Below, in pieces: positions 18,550 through 29,509 of a stretch of DNA of 64,000 nt; position 1 is the first letter of the stretch, and each line of letters begins with the position of its first letter. The translations under genes and the position numbers were made by a program. The DNA comes from Polynucleobacter sp. JS-Safj-400b-B2. Its GTDB lineage: Bacteria; Pseudomonadota; Gammaproteobacteria; Burkholderiales; Burkholderiaceae. Where the stretch lies: NCBI RefSeq assembly GCF_018881975.1, contig NZ_JACVPJ010000005.1, positions 62,001 through 126,000 of the forward strand, written 5' to 3'. Below the pieces are notes generated by a model. The model was not told where the DNA came from, did no database searches, and saw only the letters and a list, made by a program, of their open reading frames with translations.

Positions 18550-19101
18550 ATGGGGTTTTGGTCCAAACTCTCTGCAGGTATTGATTACGTAAATCAGTTT
18601 TTGGGCAAAGCAGCCAGCATCATGATTTTATTGTCCTGCGTCGTGTCTGCCACTAACGCACTGCTGCGCTATGGCTTGGATGTGAGCAATAACTGGCCAC
18701 TGGAGCTTCAGTGGTATCTCTTTGCTGCGGCCGTCATGCTCGGCACTTCCTACACACTCAAACGCAATGAACATGTTCGGGTAGATTTAATTTATTCCCA
18801 GCTTTCTGATCGTGGGCGTTTGTGGGTCGATCTCTTTGGTTTGATCTTCTTTTTAATGCCAGCCTGCCTCTTATTTGCGTGGCTCTCTTGGATCACACTC
18901 TTTTATCCATCCTGGCTAGTGATGGAGCACTCCTTAAATTCGGGTGGCCTAGCGCGCTACCCCATTAAGTTTGTGGTTCCCTTTGGGTTTTTCATGCTGA
19001 GCCTCCAGGGTCTTTCGGAAATCATTAAGCGTATCGGCGCCTTAAAAGGGAATGTGACTTTGCCTGCCGAAGACCTCCATTACGAAAAGCCCATGCAATG
19101 A
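18550..19101 (+). CDS. TRAP transporter small permease (DctQ type)
   Basis: A 183-residue inner-membrane protein with four hydrophobic helices and the DctQ-family segment E-L-Q-W-Y-L-F-A-A-A-V-M-L-G-T-S-Y-T-L near the middle, followed by a conserved basic/His stretch (R-N-E-H-V-R-V-D). It pairs with the large subunit encoded next, overlapping it by 4 bases (ATGA), to import an organic acid using a Na+ gradient. No DctP solute-binding protein gene is adjacent, so the substrate cannot be guessed from context. It follows argH by 5 bases without a clear ribosome-binding site. Confidence 0.9.
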   Translation: MGFWSKLSAGIDYVNQFLGKAASIMILLSCVVSATNALLRYGLDVSNNWPLELQWYLFAAAVMLGTSYTLKRNEHVRVDLIYSQLSDRGRLWVDLFGLIFFLMPACLLFAWLSWITLFYPSWLVMEHSLNSGGLARYPIKFVVPFGFFMLSLQGLSEIIKRIGALKGNVTLPAEDLHYEKPMQ

Positions 19102-20630
19102 TTCCGTTGGAGTGGATGCCACCCTTGATGTTTGCTGGGCTGATCGTCTTTATGTTGATCGGCTTTCCGGTCGCATTCTCTTTAATGGCTGCAGGCTTAT
19201 TTTTCTCAGCCATTGCGATTAGCGAGGACTTCTTTGGCATCCCATTTTTGCAAGCTATTCCACAACGCATCTTTGGCAGAGTGCTTGCAAATGATCTACT
19301 GCTAGCTATTCCCTTCTTCACTTTCATGGGCGCCATCTTGGAGCGCTGCGGGCTTGCCGAAGAAATGCTTGACTCCATGGGACAACTCTTTGGTCGCGTT
19401 CGCGGAGGTCTTGGTTACTCCGTCATCATCGTTGGATTTATCTTGGGCGCTATTACAGGCACTGTAGCTGCTCAGGTGATCGCTATGGCGATGATTTCCT
19501 TGCCGGTGATGATACGTTACGGCTACAACATGCGCTACGCTACAGGCGTTTTAGCTGCGTCTGGAACGATTACCCAGCTGGTACCACCCTCTTTAGTTCT
19601 TATTGTGCTTGCCGACCAACTAAAAACCCAAAGCGGAAGCGCTGATGTGGGTAGCATGTACCTAGGTGCATGGGTTCCGTCGCTCTTACAGATTGCCCTC
19701 TTTGCCCTCTATACATTCTTCCTAAGTCGCATCCGACCCGACCATTTGCCACCAGTACCAGAGAGTGAACTTACTCTCACAGGCTGGGCACTTTGGAAAA
19801 AATGCCTCATGGGAATTATTCCATCAGCCGTACTGATCTTTTTGGTTCTGGGTACGATCATGACTGGCATCGCCACACCTACAGAATCCGGAGCTATGGG
19901 TGCAATGGGTGCATTGTTGCTTGCTTGGCTGCGTCGCTCCAGCATTCCAAATCTCACAGGCCTAATACAAGAGGCATATCAGAATACTATGCGGATTACT
20001 GCCATGGTGGTTTTCATCCTCATCGGATCAACTTGCTTTTCTGTTGTATTCCAAGGAGTAGATGGCGGCTTCTGGGTTGAAGACCTTTTCTCCAATCTTC
20101 CTGGTGGTTGGGTTGGCTTTTTGATCATTGTGAATTTATTTGTTTTCTTCTTGGCCTTCTTCTTAGACTTTTTTGAAATCGCTTTCATTGTTGTGCCGAT
20201 GCTTGCGCCGGTGGCAGTTAAACTCCTATCGCCGGTGTTGCTCGATTCCATGAATGGGAATCCTCAAGCAGCTGCTAGCGCTGCCCTAGTTTGGTTCGGT
20301 GTGATGCTGTGCGTGAATATGCAAACTTCGTTTATGCATCCGCCATTTGGCTTTGCTCTCTTCTACCTTAGGGGTGTAGCGCCTAAGGAAGTTAAAAGTA
20401 GCGACATTTATTGGGGCGCCCTTCCCTGGGTAGGTCTGCAGTTGGTAATGGTCATCTTGGTAATGGCATTCCCAGCACTGGTGACAACACTCTTGGATAA
20501 GCCTGCTGCTGTGATTGAGAGTAAGGACTTTAATTTCACCGGAAATCAAGAAGGTAAACCAGAAACATCCTCCAATAAAGTGGATGAAGATGCTCCGGTG
20601 ACGTTTCAGTTAGATAAACCGATAAAATAA
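19098..20630 (+). CDS. TRAP transporter large permease (DctM type)
   Basis: A 510-residue, roughly 12-TM permease. The DctM features are the M-F-A-G-L-I-V-F-M-L-I-G-F-P-V-A-F N-terminus, the G-x-I-T-G-T-V-A-A-Q-V region, the S-G-T-I-T-Q-L-V-P-P-S loop, and the second repeat with A-T-P-T-E-S-G-A-M-G-A-M-G-A. A charged C-terminal extension of about 40 residues (K-P-E-T-S-S-N-K-V-D-E-D) is longer than usual. The M-Q-T-S-F-M-H-P-P-F-G segment resembles the mannitol/chloroaromatic-compound TRAP subgroup. Translational coupling to the DctQ gene is seen as a 4-base overlap. Confidence 0.92.
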   Translation: MIPLEWMPPLMFAGLIVFMLIGFPVAFSLMAAGLFFSAIAISEDFFGIPFLQAIPQRIFGRVLANDLLLAIPFFTFMGAILERCGLAEEMLDSMGQLFGRVRGGLGYSVIIVGFILGAITGTVAAQVIAMAMISLPVMIRYGYNMRYATGVLAASGTITQLVPPSLVLIVLADQLKTQSGSADVGSMYLGAWVPSLLQIALFALYTFFLSRIRPDHLPPVPESELTLTGWALWKKCLMGIIPSAVLIFLVLGTIMTGIATPTESGAMGAMGALLLAWLRRSSIPNLTGLIQEAYQNTMRITAMVVFILIGSTCFSVVFQGVDGGFWVEDLFSNLPGGWVGFLIIVNLFVFFLAFFLDFFEIAFIVVPMLAPVAVKLLSPVLLDSMNGNPQAAASAALVWFGVMLCVNMQTSFMHPPFGFALFYLRGVAPKEVKSSDIYWGALPWVGLQLVMVILVMAFPALVTTLLDKPAAVIESKDFNFTGNQEGKPETSSNKVDEDAPVTFQLDKPIK

Positions 20631-20924
20631 AAACTAATCGCGTCAATATTTCTTTTTCTTGCCATTTAAATATTGGGCAATGGATAAGTTAAGATGCCTA
20701 GTATTTGCTGGCCACCTCAATAGATTTAAAGTCTCTGTCATACCCTTATCAGCATGCGTAGAATTTAGAGGATGGCCTAATAAAAATTTTGGTACGCGTT
20801 TCTTGCCCATTAAAATCTCACTCTTTCAAAATAATTATTAAGCAAGATACAGTACCGTTTTTAGATCGGCAAATAAAAAAATGCCCTGAAATTTTCAGGG
20901 CATAAGCTCAACTAAGAGGTGAGA
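20631..20924. other. Non-coding gap between TRAP permease and decarboxylase genes
   Basis: A 294-base convergent gap, AT-rich. Only a terminator near its right end is recognisable. A 60-codon frame at 20659-20841 has no family resemblance or ribosome site and is probably chance. Confidence 0.5.
20875..20905 (-). terminator. Intrinsic terminator of the dcd-kir-decarboxylase operon
   Basis: A 10-bp perfect stem (20881-20890 with 20894-20903, loop ATT) is followed on the minus strand by a T-run. It lies 20 bases after the decarboxylase stop. Confidence 0.88.
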
Positions 20925-23192
20925 TTAAAGGGTGATGTCCCGCTCTTGTCTGACGCAATCTACGTAATACTCACTCTTGCCATCGATACTGGCTTTAACT
21001 AGTCCATGAATATCCGTCTCAAATCCAGGGAACTTCTCATTGAAGTCTCTAGCGAAGTAGAGGTAGTCAATGATGCGTTTGTTAAAGCGCTCGCCAGGAA
21101 TCAGCAACGGAATGCCTGGAGGATAAGGGGTAACTAACATAGCTGTTACACGCCCTTCCAACTGATCTAGTGGCACGCGATCTACTTCTTTGTGCGCCAT
21201 CTTGGCCCAAGCTTCAGAAGGCATCATTGCTGGAACCATATCTGAGGTATACATCTCAGTAGTCATACGTGCTACATCACGACCCTTATAGAACTCATGA
21301 ATTTGCTGGCAAATATCTTTTAAGCCAACGCGCTCGTAGCCTGGGTGCTTAGCAACAAACTCAGGCAATACTTTCCACAAAGGCGCATTTTTATCAAAGT
21401 GATCTTTGAACTGTTGCAATTCTGTTACGAGTGTATTCCAGCGACCCTTGGTAATGCCGATGGTGAACATGATGAAGAAGGAATACAGGCCACACTTCTC
21501 AACAATCACTCCGTGCTCGGCAAGATACTTAGTCACGATACTGGCCGGAATACCCATTGAGCCAAAATTGCCTTCGATGTCTAAACCAGGCGTAACTACT
21601 GTCGCCTTAATTGGGTCGAGCATATTGAAGTCTTGAGCCAGCTTACCAAAGTCATGCCAAGCTGCAGAAGGCTCTAGGATCCAATCCGAACGTTCGCCAA
21701 TACCCTCTTCAGCCAAATGATCTGGCCCCCAAACCTTAAACCACCAATCAGCACCAAACTTATCGTCCACTTCGCGCATTGCACGACGGAAATCCATTGC
21801 CTCAGCAATAGACTCTTCAACCAGGGTTGTACCGCCAGGAGACTCCATCATGGCCGCAGAAACGTCACATGAGGCAATAATCGCGTACTGCGGACTGGTT
21901 GAGGTATGCATCAAATAGGCTTCATTGAAGCAATCCCGATCCAACTTAGTATCTTCCGCGTCCTGCACCAACACTTGCGAAGCCTGAGATAAGCCAGCCA
22001 ACAACTTATGGGTTGACTGGGTAGCAAACATCAAACTCTTCTTGGTACGCTTACGATCTGAACCAATCGCATGCATGTCTTTATAGAAAGGATGGAAGGC
22101 TGCATGTGGCAACCAAGCTTCATCGAAATGCAGTGAATCTACTTTGCCATCGAGCATCTCTTTGATCATCTCAACGTTGTAAACAATGCCATCATAAGTA
22201 CTTTGCGTGAGTGTCATAACGCGAGGCACTACGTTCTTGTCCTTGATGAATGGATTGGCATCAATTTTCTTCTGGATGTTTTTCCACTCAAACTCTTCTT
22301 TTGGAATTGGGCCAATAATGCCCAAGTGATTACGAGTAGGCATCAAGAAAATTGGGATCGCGCCCATCATCGTGATGGAATGAATCACGGACTTATGACA
22401 GTTACGGTCTACCAACACCACATCGCCAGGAGCAACAGTGGAGTGCCAAACAATCTTATTGGAAGTAGAAGTACCGTTAGTAACGAAGAATAAATGGTCG
22501 GCATTAAAGATCCGCGCTGCATTGCGCTCGCTTTGCAGTACTGGGCCAGTATGGTCTAAAAGTTGACCTAATTCCTCAACAGCATTACAGACGTCAGCAC
22601 GGAGCATATTCTCACCAAAGAACTGATGGAACATACGGCCAACCGGACTCTTTAAGAAAGCAACACCGCCAGAGTGGCCAGGGCAATGCCAAGAGTAAGA
22701 GCCTTCAGAGGCGTAATTAGTTAACGCGCGGAAGAATGGGGGCGCTAATGAATCTAGATACACCTTGGCTTCACGAATAATGTGACGGGCTACGAATTCT
22801 GGAGTGTCTTCATTCATATGAATGAAACCGTGCAACTCACGCAAGATGTCATTGGGCATATGACGCGATGTGCGTGTCTCGCCATACAAGAAGATCGGAA
22901 TATCTTCGTTACGCTTACGCACTTCAGTAATAAAAGCGCGCAAATTATTTAGGGCCGGAAGATCATTATCTTCAGAATCAGAGTCAAACTCTTCATCATC
23001 TATCGAGACGATAAATGAAGATGCACGAGAAGCCTGTTGTGCAAACGAAGTCAGGTCGCCATAGCTGGTTAAGCCAATAACTTCCATACCTTCATTCTCG
23101 ATCGCCTCGGCGAGGTCACGAATTCCCGAACCCGAAATATTTTCGGAGCGGAAGTCTTCATCAATAATGATGATTGGAAAACGAAATTTCAT
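20925..23192 (-). CDS. Orn/Lys/Arg decarboxylase (PLP, fold III-like AdiA/LdcC family)
   Basis: A 755-residue PLP enzyme of the large inducible-type basic amino-acid decarboxylases, which turn arginine, lysine or ornithine into agmatine, cadaverine or putrescine while consuming a proton. It has an N-terminal response-regulator-like wing domain (1-130) with an unusually acidic stretch at 65-77. The core contains W-H-C-P-G-H-S-G-G near 168, V-D-R-N-C-H-K-S near 261, the D-E-A-W Asp near 358, and the PLP Lys at 396 in S-T-H-K-L-L-A-G-L-S-Q-A-S. The C-terminal domain has T-P-Y-P-P-G-I-P. Length equals AdiA, but substrate specificity is undecided. The start overlaps the potassium-channel stop by 4 bases. 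Confidence 0.92.
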   Translation of the reverse strand: MKFRFPIIIIDEDFRSENISGSGIRDLAEAIENEGMEVIGLTSYGDLTSFAQQASRASSFIVSIDDEEFDSDSEDNDLPALNNLRAFITEVRKRNEDIPIFLYGETRTSRHMPNDILRELHGFIHMNEDTPEFVARHIIREAKVYLDSLAPPFFRALTNYASEGSYSWHCPGHSGGVAFLKSPVGRMFHQFFGENMLRADVCNAVEELGQLLDHTGPVLQSERNAARIFNADHLFFVTNGTSTSNKIVWHSTVAPGDVVLVDRNCHKSVIHSITMMGAIPIFLMPTRNHLGIIGPIPKEEFEWKNIQKKIDANPFIKDKNVVPRVMTLTQSTYDGIVYNVEMIKEMLDGKVDSLHFDEAWLPHAAFHPFYKDMHAIGSDRKRTKKSLMFATQSTHKLLAGLSQASQVLVQDAEDTKLDRDCFNEAYLMHTSTSPQYAIIASCDVSAAMMESPGGTTLVEESIAEAMDFRRAMREVDDKFGADWWFKVWGPDHLAEEGIGERSDWILEPSAAWHDFGKLAQDFNMLDPIKATVVTPGLDIEGNFGSMGIPASIVTKYLAEHGVIVEKCGLYSFFIMFTIGITKGRWNTLVTELQQFKDHFDKNAPLWKVLPEFVAKHPGYERVGLKDICQQIHEFYKGRDVARMTTEMYTSDMVPAMMPSEAWAKMAHKEVDRVPLDQLEGRVTAMLVTPYPPGIPLLIPGERFNKRIIDYLYFARDFNEKFPGFETDIHGLVKASIDGKSEYYVDCVRQERDITL

Positions 23193-24103
23193 AAAAACTC
23201 CCCTACTGATTTATCCGAGACATTCGGAACCCACTTCTCAAAGTTGGCCAGATCTATTATCCGACTGCCATCTGACGAAACCGTGACTATATCGACAAAA
23301 GTCGCATTTTGCTGCACATCTCTTGGTAAGTAAACATGGCGAGCATAGACTTGATTGGCCAAGCTCTCGTGATAACCCGTAAAGGTAATTAAAAGGTGCC
23401 AATTTCCATTTAATTCCGCTTTACCCAAGAAATCTTTTAGGGGGCTTGCCTCATCTACGCTATGCATGGCTGTCCAGGTCATGGAAAAGACCGGACTCTC
23501 AGAACGGTGGAGCTGTAGTTCGACCGATCGACGATAACGCTCACCCTCACTGGTCATGCTTTCTGCAATTAGCCATAGTCGTAGCTGCGCCTCCACAATA
23601 TGCGAGCTACGATCATTAGCCACGCGAAATTTGAATGTTTTTATACCGTCATGATTGCCAACTACAGCTACCTTAGAAAAGCGCACGCCAGCAGTAGGCC
23701 TAGTAAAGCGTGCAAAAGCTAAACCAGTAGTTAAGGCTGAGTAAACAATTCCAAAGAACGCCTCAAACGTCACAATCGCATTAGGCCAACTACCAACAGG
23801 AGTCATTCGACCATAACCAATGGTTGCCATCGTTTGCACACTAAAGAAAAAGACATCCAACAAAGAGTCTGGTCGTGCATTAGTAATGGCACCATCACCG
23901 CATGCAATATACGCAAAAGCAAATAAAAGGTTTGTTCCGAGAAATACAAAGACAACCAGCAACATAAAGCTAGTCCAGGTGGTGCCTAGCAGCCAATGGT
24001 AGAAATTATTCTCTGGTCGCGCCATTTCTGAGCGCGAGAGCGTGGCACGATATTCCTCTAAATTAATCCGCGTTGGACGGCGATTAAAAAGAAATTTGCG
24101 CAC
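23189..24103 (-). CDS. Inward-rectifier-type potassium channel (KirBac)
   Basis: A 304-residue prokaryotic Kir channel. It has an N-terminal slide-helix region, TM1 about 40-66, a pore helix and the selectivity filter T-I-G-Y-G (94-98), TM2 about 108-132, then a beta-sandwich cytoplasmic domain of about 160 residues that gates the pore. F-F-F-S-V-Q-T-M-A-T-I-G-Y-G is the canonical pore run. It sits in the inner membrane as a tetramer. It lies 12 bases after dcd and overlaps the decarboxylase start by 4 bases (ATGA), so channel and decarboxylase are translationally coupled. Confidence 0.93.
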   Translation of the reverse strand: MRKFLFNRRPTRINLEEYRATLSRSEMARPENNFYHWLLGTTWTSFMLLVVFVFLGTNLLFAFAYIACGDGAITNARPDSLLDVFFFSVQTMATIGYGRMTPVGSWPNAIVTFEAFFGIVYSALTTGLAFARFTRPTAGVRFSKVAVVGNHDGIKTFKFRVANDRSSHIVEAQLRLWLIAESMTSEGERYRRSVELQLHRSESPVFSMTWTAMHSVDEASPLKDFLGKAELNGNWHLLITFTGYHESLANQVYARHVYLPRDVQQNATFVDIVTVSSDGSRIIDLANFEKWVPNVSDKSVGEFL

Positions 24104-24115
24104 TGCCGTAATGTC

Positions 24116-24682
24116 TTAGGTCTTGGGCAGGGTAACGCCCCGCTGACCCTGATACTTACCACCGCGATCTTTATAAGATGTGCCGCAAACTTCATCACTC
24201 TCAAAGAAGAGTACTTGAGCACAACCTTCACCCGCATAAATCTTGGCAGGCAATGGTGTGGTATTTGAAAACTCTAAAGTGACATAACCTTCCCACTCAG
24301 GCTCAAATGGAGTGACGTTCACAATAATGCCGCAACGCGCATACGTACTCTTGCCAACGCAAACGGTTAATACGCTACGTGGAATCTTGAAGTACTCAAC
24401 CGTTCTTGCTAGCGCAAATGAATTCGGAGGAATGATGCAAACATCGCCTTTGAAATCAACGAAGGATTGCTCATCGAAATTCTTCGGGTCAACGATGGTG
24501 CTATTGATGTTGGTGAAGATCTTGAATTCGTCAGCACAACGAATGTCATAGCCATAGCTTGAAGTGCCATAACTTACGATTTTGTTGCCGGCGACGTCTT
24601 GGCGAACTTGCCCAGGTTCAAATGGGCTGATCATGCCTTGCTCGCCCATGCGGCGGATCCAGTGGTCTGATTTAATAGTCAT
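24116..24682 (-). CDS. dcd: dCTP deaminase
   Basis: This enzyme deaminates dCTP to dUTP, feeding thymidylate synthesis. The 188-residue length is standard for the trimeric dCTP deaminase/dUTPase fold. Family motifs are the [13 protein letters not shown]-terminal block, the G-K-S-T-Y-A-R-C-G nucleotide/phosphate motif, the [16 protein letters not shown] segment with the catalytic Glu, and the C-terminal [17 protein letters not shown] hexamer ends 6 bases before the ATG with no Shine-Dalgarno sequence. It is first in a probable dcd-kir-decarboxylase operon. Confidence 0.96.
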   Translation of the reverse strand: MTIKSDHWIRRMGEQGMISPFEPGQVRQDVAGNKIVSYGTSSYGYDIRCADEFKIFTNINSTIVDPKNFDEQSFVDFKGDVCIIPPNSFALARTVEYFKIPRSVLTVCVGKSTYARCGIIVNVTPFEPEWEGYVTLEFSNTTPLPAKIYAGEGCAQVLFFESDEVCGTSYKDRGGKYQGQRGVTLPKT

Positions 24683-24722
24683 GACGGGATTGTAAAACCT
24701 TCGCCCTCACGCGCCGACGAAT

Positions 24723-25565
24723 TTATTGGGTTTTTTGGCTAAAAACGACCCTCTCTGGGGCGTTATAGATCTCGAAATGTTTGCCGGAGCAGCGAGAGAG
24801 GATGGTCAGATTAGTTTTTCGTGCCAGCTCAAGGCCCATCAAGGTCACGCCCGAGCGGGTTAGAAGGAAAGGAATACCCATCTGCGCGCCCTTGATCACC
24901 ATCTCCGAGGTCAGACGCCCGGTGGTGAAGAAAATCAGATCCTTACCAGGCTTATCGACCAGCCACATCAAACCAGAAATGGAATCGACCGCATTATGGC
25001 GACCAACATCTTCAATAAAGTGCAGCAGTTGCACTCCATCTTGGCCGTCTCGTTCATAGACTGCGCAGGCATGGACCGAGCCAGACTTCTTGTAAATCGA
25101 GTCATGAATCCGAATGGAATCAATCAAGGCAACTATTGCCTCTTGGGATAGAGATGAACCTTCGGGAAGCCGAATCGCATCCATCTCATCAATCAAGCCA
25201 CCAAACATCGTTCCCTGTCCACAACCAGTGGTCACTACCCGCTTGCTGGTTAGGGCATCAATATCTACCGTGCTCCGATGGGTTTTCACCGCAGCTGAGT
25301 CCGTCTCCCAGTCCACCTGAATACTCTCGATATCGTCTGGAGACTCCACAAGGCGCTGATTACGCAAATAGCCCAAGACCAGTGCTTCCGGGGCACTCCC
25401 CAAGGTCATGAGCGTGACGACTTCACGCTTGTCTAGGTAGATGGTTAAAGGGCGCTCACCAGGAATATGAGTCTTTTTTAAGCGGCCCATTTCATCCATG
25501 ACCTCAACCTCATGCACCAAGGGCACGGAGGCATGGGACATCTGAATGGTCGGTTTTGCTGCCAT
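24723..25565 (-). CDS. fdhD: Formate dehydrogenase accessory sulfurtransferase FdhD
   Basis: A 280-residue sulfurtransferase that carries sulfur from the cysteine desulfurase to the molybdenum cofactor of formate dehydrogenase. Motifs seen are E-R-P-L-T-I-Y-L-D near residue 37, G-Y-L-R-N-Q, the Cys loop T-T-G-C-G-Q-G-T near residue 115, H-A-C-A-V-Y, E-D-V-G-R-H-N-A-V-D and F-F-T-T-G-R-L-T-S-E-M-V. The Cys loop holds only one cysteine, whereas E. coli FdhD has two spaced C-x-x-C. Its presence implies a Mo- or W-formate dehydrogenase elsewhere, which fits the nearby oxalate pathway that releases formate. Confidence 0.93.
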   Translation of the reverse strand: MAAKPTIQMSHASVPLVHEVEVMDEMGRLKKTHIPGERPLTIYLDKREVVTLMTLGSAPEALVLGYLRNQRLVESPDDIESIQVDWETDSAAVKTHRSTVDIDALTSKRVVTTGCGQGTMFGGLIDEMDAIRLPEGSSLSQEAIVALIDSIRIHDSIYKKSGSVHACAVYERDGQDGVQLLHFIEDVGRHNAVDSISGLMWLVDKPGKDLIFFTTGRLTSEMVIKGAQMGIPFLLTRSGVTLMGLELARKTNLTILSRCSGKHFEIYNAPERVVFSQKTQ

Positions 25566-25727
25566 AAATACTCTCTAAGGTCGGACTGAGCTGAAGTTTA
25601 TCGGGGTTTATGAAGACTTCACGGTGCCTTACTTTAACCGCAGACTAAAATCAATGCATTAGCCAGCATAATTGAGTGCTTCACCCTATATTTTGCTATT
25701 TAACCTTTTTATTTAAGTCCGCATTAC

Positions 25728-27398
25728 ATGAGCAGTTCCCAACGCCGCCTTCTTATTACCTCCGCCCTGCCGTATGCCAATGGTCAGATCCATATCGGCC
25801 ATTTGGTGGAATATGTACAGACCGATATTTGGGTTCGCTTTCAAAGGATGCGTGGTCATGAAGTGCATTACGTTGGCGCCGATGACACGCACGGCACGCC
25901 CATCATGTTGCGCGCTGAAAAAGAAGGCCTTACACCAAAAGAACTCATTGCTAATGTTTGGAAAGAACATAAGCGTGACTTTGATAACTTCCTCATTTCA
26001 TTTGATAACTACTACACCACAGATAGTCCTGAGAATGAAAAGCTATCACAAGATATTTATATCAAGCTACGCGATGCGGGCTTGATTGAGAAACGCGCGA
26101 TAGAGCAAGCTTACGATCCCGTTAAAGAAATGTTTTTACCGGATCGCTTTATCAAAGGCGAATGTCCTAAGTGCGGTGCCAAAGATCAATATGGCGATAA
26201 CTGTGAAAAGTGTGGCGCAACGTATTCACCAACTGACCTAAAGAATCCTTTTTCAGTAGTGAGCGGTGCAACACCTATCAAAAAGATTTCTGATCACTAT
26301 TTCTTTAAGCTATCTGACCCCCGTTGCGAAGAATTTTTGCGTGAATGGACTCAAGTAAAAACGCCTTTACAGCCTGAGGCTCGCAACAAGATGAAAGAGT
26401 GGGTTGGCCAGCCAGGAGAAAGCAAGTTAGGCGACTGGGATATCTCCCGCGATGCCCCGTATTTCGGGTTTGAGATCCCCGATGCGCCAGGCAAGTACTT
26501 CTATGTATGGCTTGATGCCCCAATTGGTTACTACGCCAGCTTCCTCAATTATTGCCAGACTAAAGGTCTTAATTTTGATGAGTGGGTTAAGCCGGATACG
26601 ACTACCGAGCAATACCATTTCATCGGTAAAGATATTCTGTATTTCCATACTTTGTTCTGGCCAGCAACATTACAGTTTTCCGGCTATCGCACGCCAACAA
26701 ATGTGTTTGCTCACGGCTTCTTAACTGTTGATGGTGAGAAGATGAGCAAGTCACGCGGCACTTTGATATCAGCGAATAGCGTCATTGAATGTGGCTTTAA
26801 TCCAGAGTGGTTCCGCTATTACTTCGCAACTAAGCTCAATGACAGCATGGAGGATTTAGATTTAAATCTTCAAGACTTTGTTGCGCGTGTAAATAGCGAC
26901 TTACTCGGTAAGTACATCAATATTGCAAGTCGTAGTGCAGGTTTCTTAGTGAAACGATTTGGTGGCGTTGTTTCTGATGAAGCTATGAGTAATCTGCTGC
27001 TTAAAGAGATAGCATCATCAAGCGAAAAAATTGCTGAACTCTACGAGGGTCGCGAGTATGCCAAAGCGTTGCGCACAGTGATGGAGCTTGCTGACAAAGT
27101 AAATGGCTTTGTCGATGAGAATAAGCCATGGGAAATTGCCAAAGATCCAGAACGCGAAGCTGATTTGCAAAGGGTCTGTAGCATTACGCTCGAAGCATTC
27201 AGGATGCTCAGCCTCTATCTGAAGCCAATTATTCCTCAGGTTGTTGCTGGAGTAGAAGAATTTCTCTCCTTGCCACCCCTTTCTTGGGCAGACATCAATA
27301 CCCCCCTTTCAAGCAAAAACCCAATCCAGCCCTATAAACACCTAATGACACGTGTGGAAGCCCCTCAAATTGAGGCTTTGCTGGCCGCAAACTTGTAA
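25728..27398 (+). CDS. metG: Methionyl-tRNA synthetase (short form)
   Basis: This enzyme charges tRNA-Met and initiator tRNA. The class I signature is [11 protein letters not shown] near residue 17. A zinc knuckle with two C-x-x-C pairs lies near residues 146-162, the KMSKS motif reads G-E-K-M-S-K-S-R-G, and a helical anticodon-binding domain follows. At 556 residues it lacks the C-terminal EMAP/Trbp111-like tRNA-binding domain of the longer (about 680-residue) form. No such domain is encoded in the next frames. No Shine-Dalgarno sequence was obvious before the ATG. Confidence 0.96.
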   Translation: MSSSQRRLLITSALPYANGQIHIGHLVEYVQTDIWVRFQRMRGHEVHYVGADDTHGTPIMLRAEKEGLTPKELIANVWKEHKRDFDNFLISFDNYYTTDSPENEKLSQDIYIKLRDAGLIEKRAIEQAYDPVKEMFLPDRFIKGECPKCGAKDQYGDNCEKCGATYSPTDLKNPFSVVSGATPIKKISDHYFFKLSDPRCEEFLREWTQVKTPLQPEARNKMKEWVGQPGESKLGDWDISRDAPYFGFEIPDAPGKYFYVWLDAPIGYYASFLNYCQTKGLNFDEWVKPDTTTEQYHFIGKDILYFHTLFWPATLQFSGYRTPTNVFAHGFLTVDGEKMSKSRGTLISANSVIECGFNPEWFRYYFATKLNDSMEDLDLNLQDFVARVNSDLLGKYINIASRSAGFLVKRFGGVVSDEAMSNLLLKEIASSSEKIAELYEGREYAKALRTVMELADKVNGFVDENKPWEIAKDPEREADLQRVCSITLEAFRMLSLYLKPIIPQVVAGVEEFLSLPPLSWADINTPLSSKNPIQPYKHLMTRVEAPQIEALLAANL

Positions 27399-27424
27399 AA
27401 AGCCCCTTAAAAAGCACCTATAAT
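27393..27424 (+). promoter_or_regulatory. Candidate promoter for the DUF3460-scpA-panC operon
   Basis: A perfect TATAAT (27419-27424) follows the metG stop codon. The best -35-like TTGTAA (27393-27398) overlaps that stop but is 20 bases away, longer than ideal. The leader to the next ATG would be about 70 bases. Confidence 0.35.
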
Positions 27425-27501
27425 GGGGGTTGTAGTCCCTAGATAACTTTTCGAATTAATTTCATAAGTTATTGAATTTATGGAGTATTTTAGGAAATGC
27501 C

Positions 27502-27682
27502 ATGGCAAGATATCAATCTGAAATCACCCAGTTCTTAACTGAACTCAAAACAGAGCGTCCAAACCTCGAAGCTGAACAGCAAGCTGGCCGCGCCCTCCTT
27601 TGGGATAAAGAGCCATTGAGCGTTGAAGATCAGCGCCGCGCCAAAGCTGCAAAACTCAAGCAACGCGCCTACGTGTATTCGA

Positions 27683-27690
<8 letters not shown>
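27502..27690 (+). CDS. DUF3460 family small protein
   Basis: A 62-residue protein starting M-A-R-Y-Q-S-E-I-T-Q-F-L, with the R-A-L-L-W-D-K-E-P motif and a basic end (K-L-K-Q-R-A-Y-V-Y). This pattern matches the DUF3460 family found in betaproteobacteria near scpA/panC. The function is unknown. I preferred ATG 27502 over 27472 because homologues start M-A-R-Y. An AGGAA Shine-Dalgarno sequence lies before it. The final 8 bases overlap the scpA start. Confidence 0.75.
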
Positions 27691-29394
<1,704 letters not shown>

Positions 29395-29509
29395 TCTCTA
29401 GTAGTTGGGCTGAAATTTTTGTAGCTAGATGCCTACCAGTAACTCAGCAATTAAAATGCTCTCTCAGTTAGGTCTTGAAAGAGATTGGCTTAGAGCTGTA
29501 TCGAGGCAA

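Noticed and set aside
20659..20841. 60-codon frame in the gap after the TRAP permease
   Set aside because: No recognisable family, no ribosome site, and the composition resembles non-coding AT-rich sequence.
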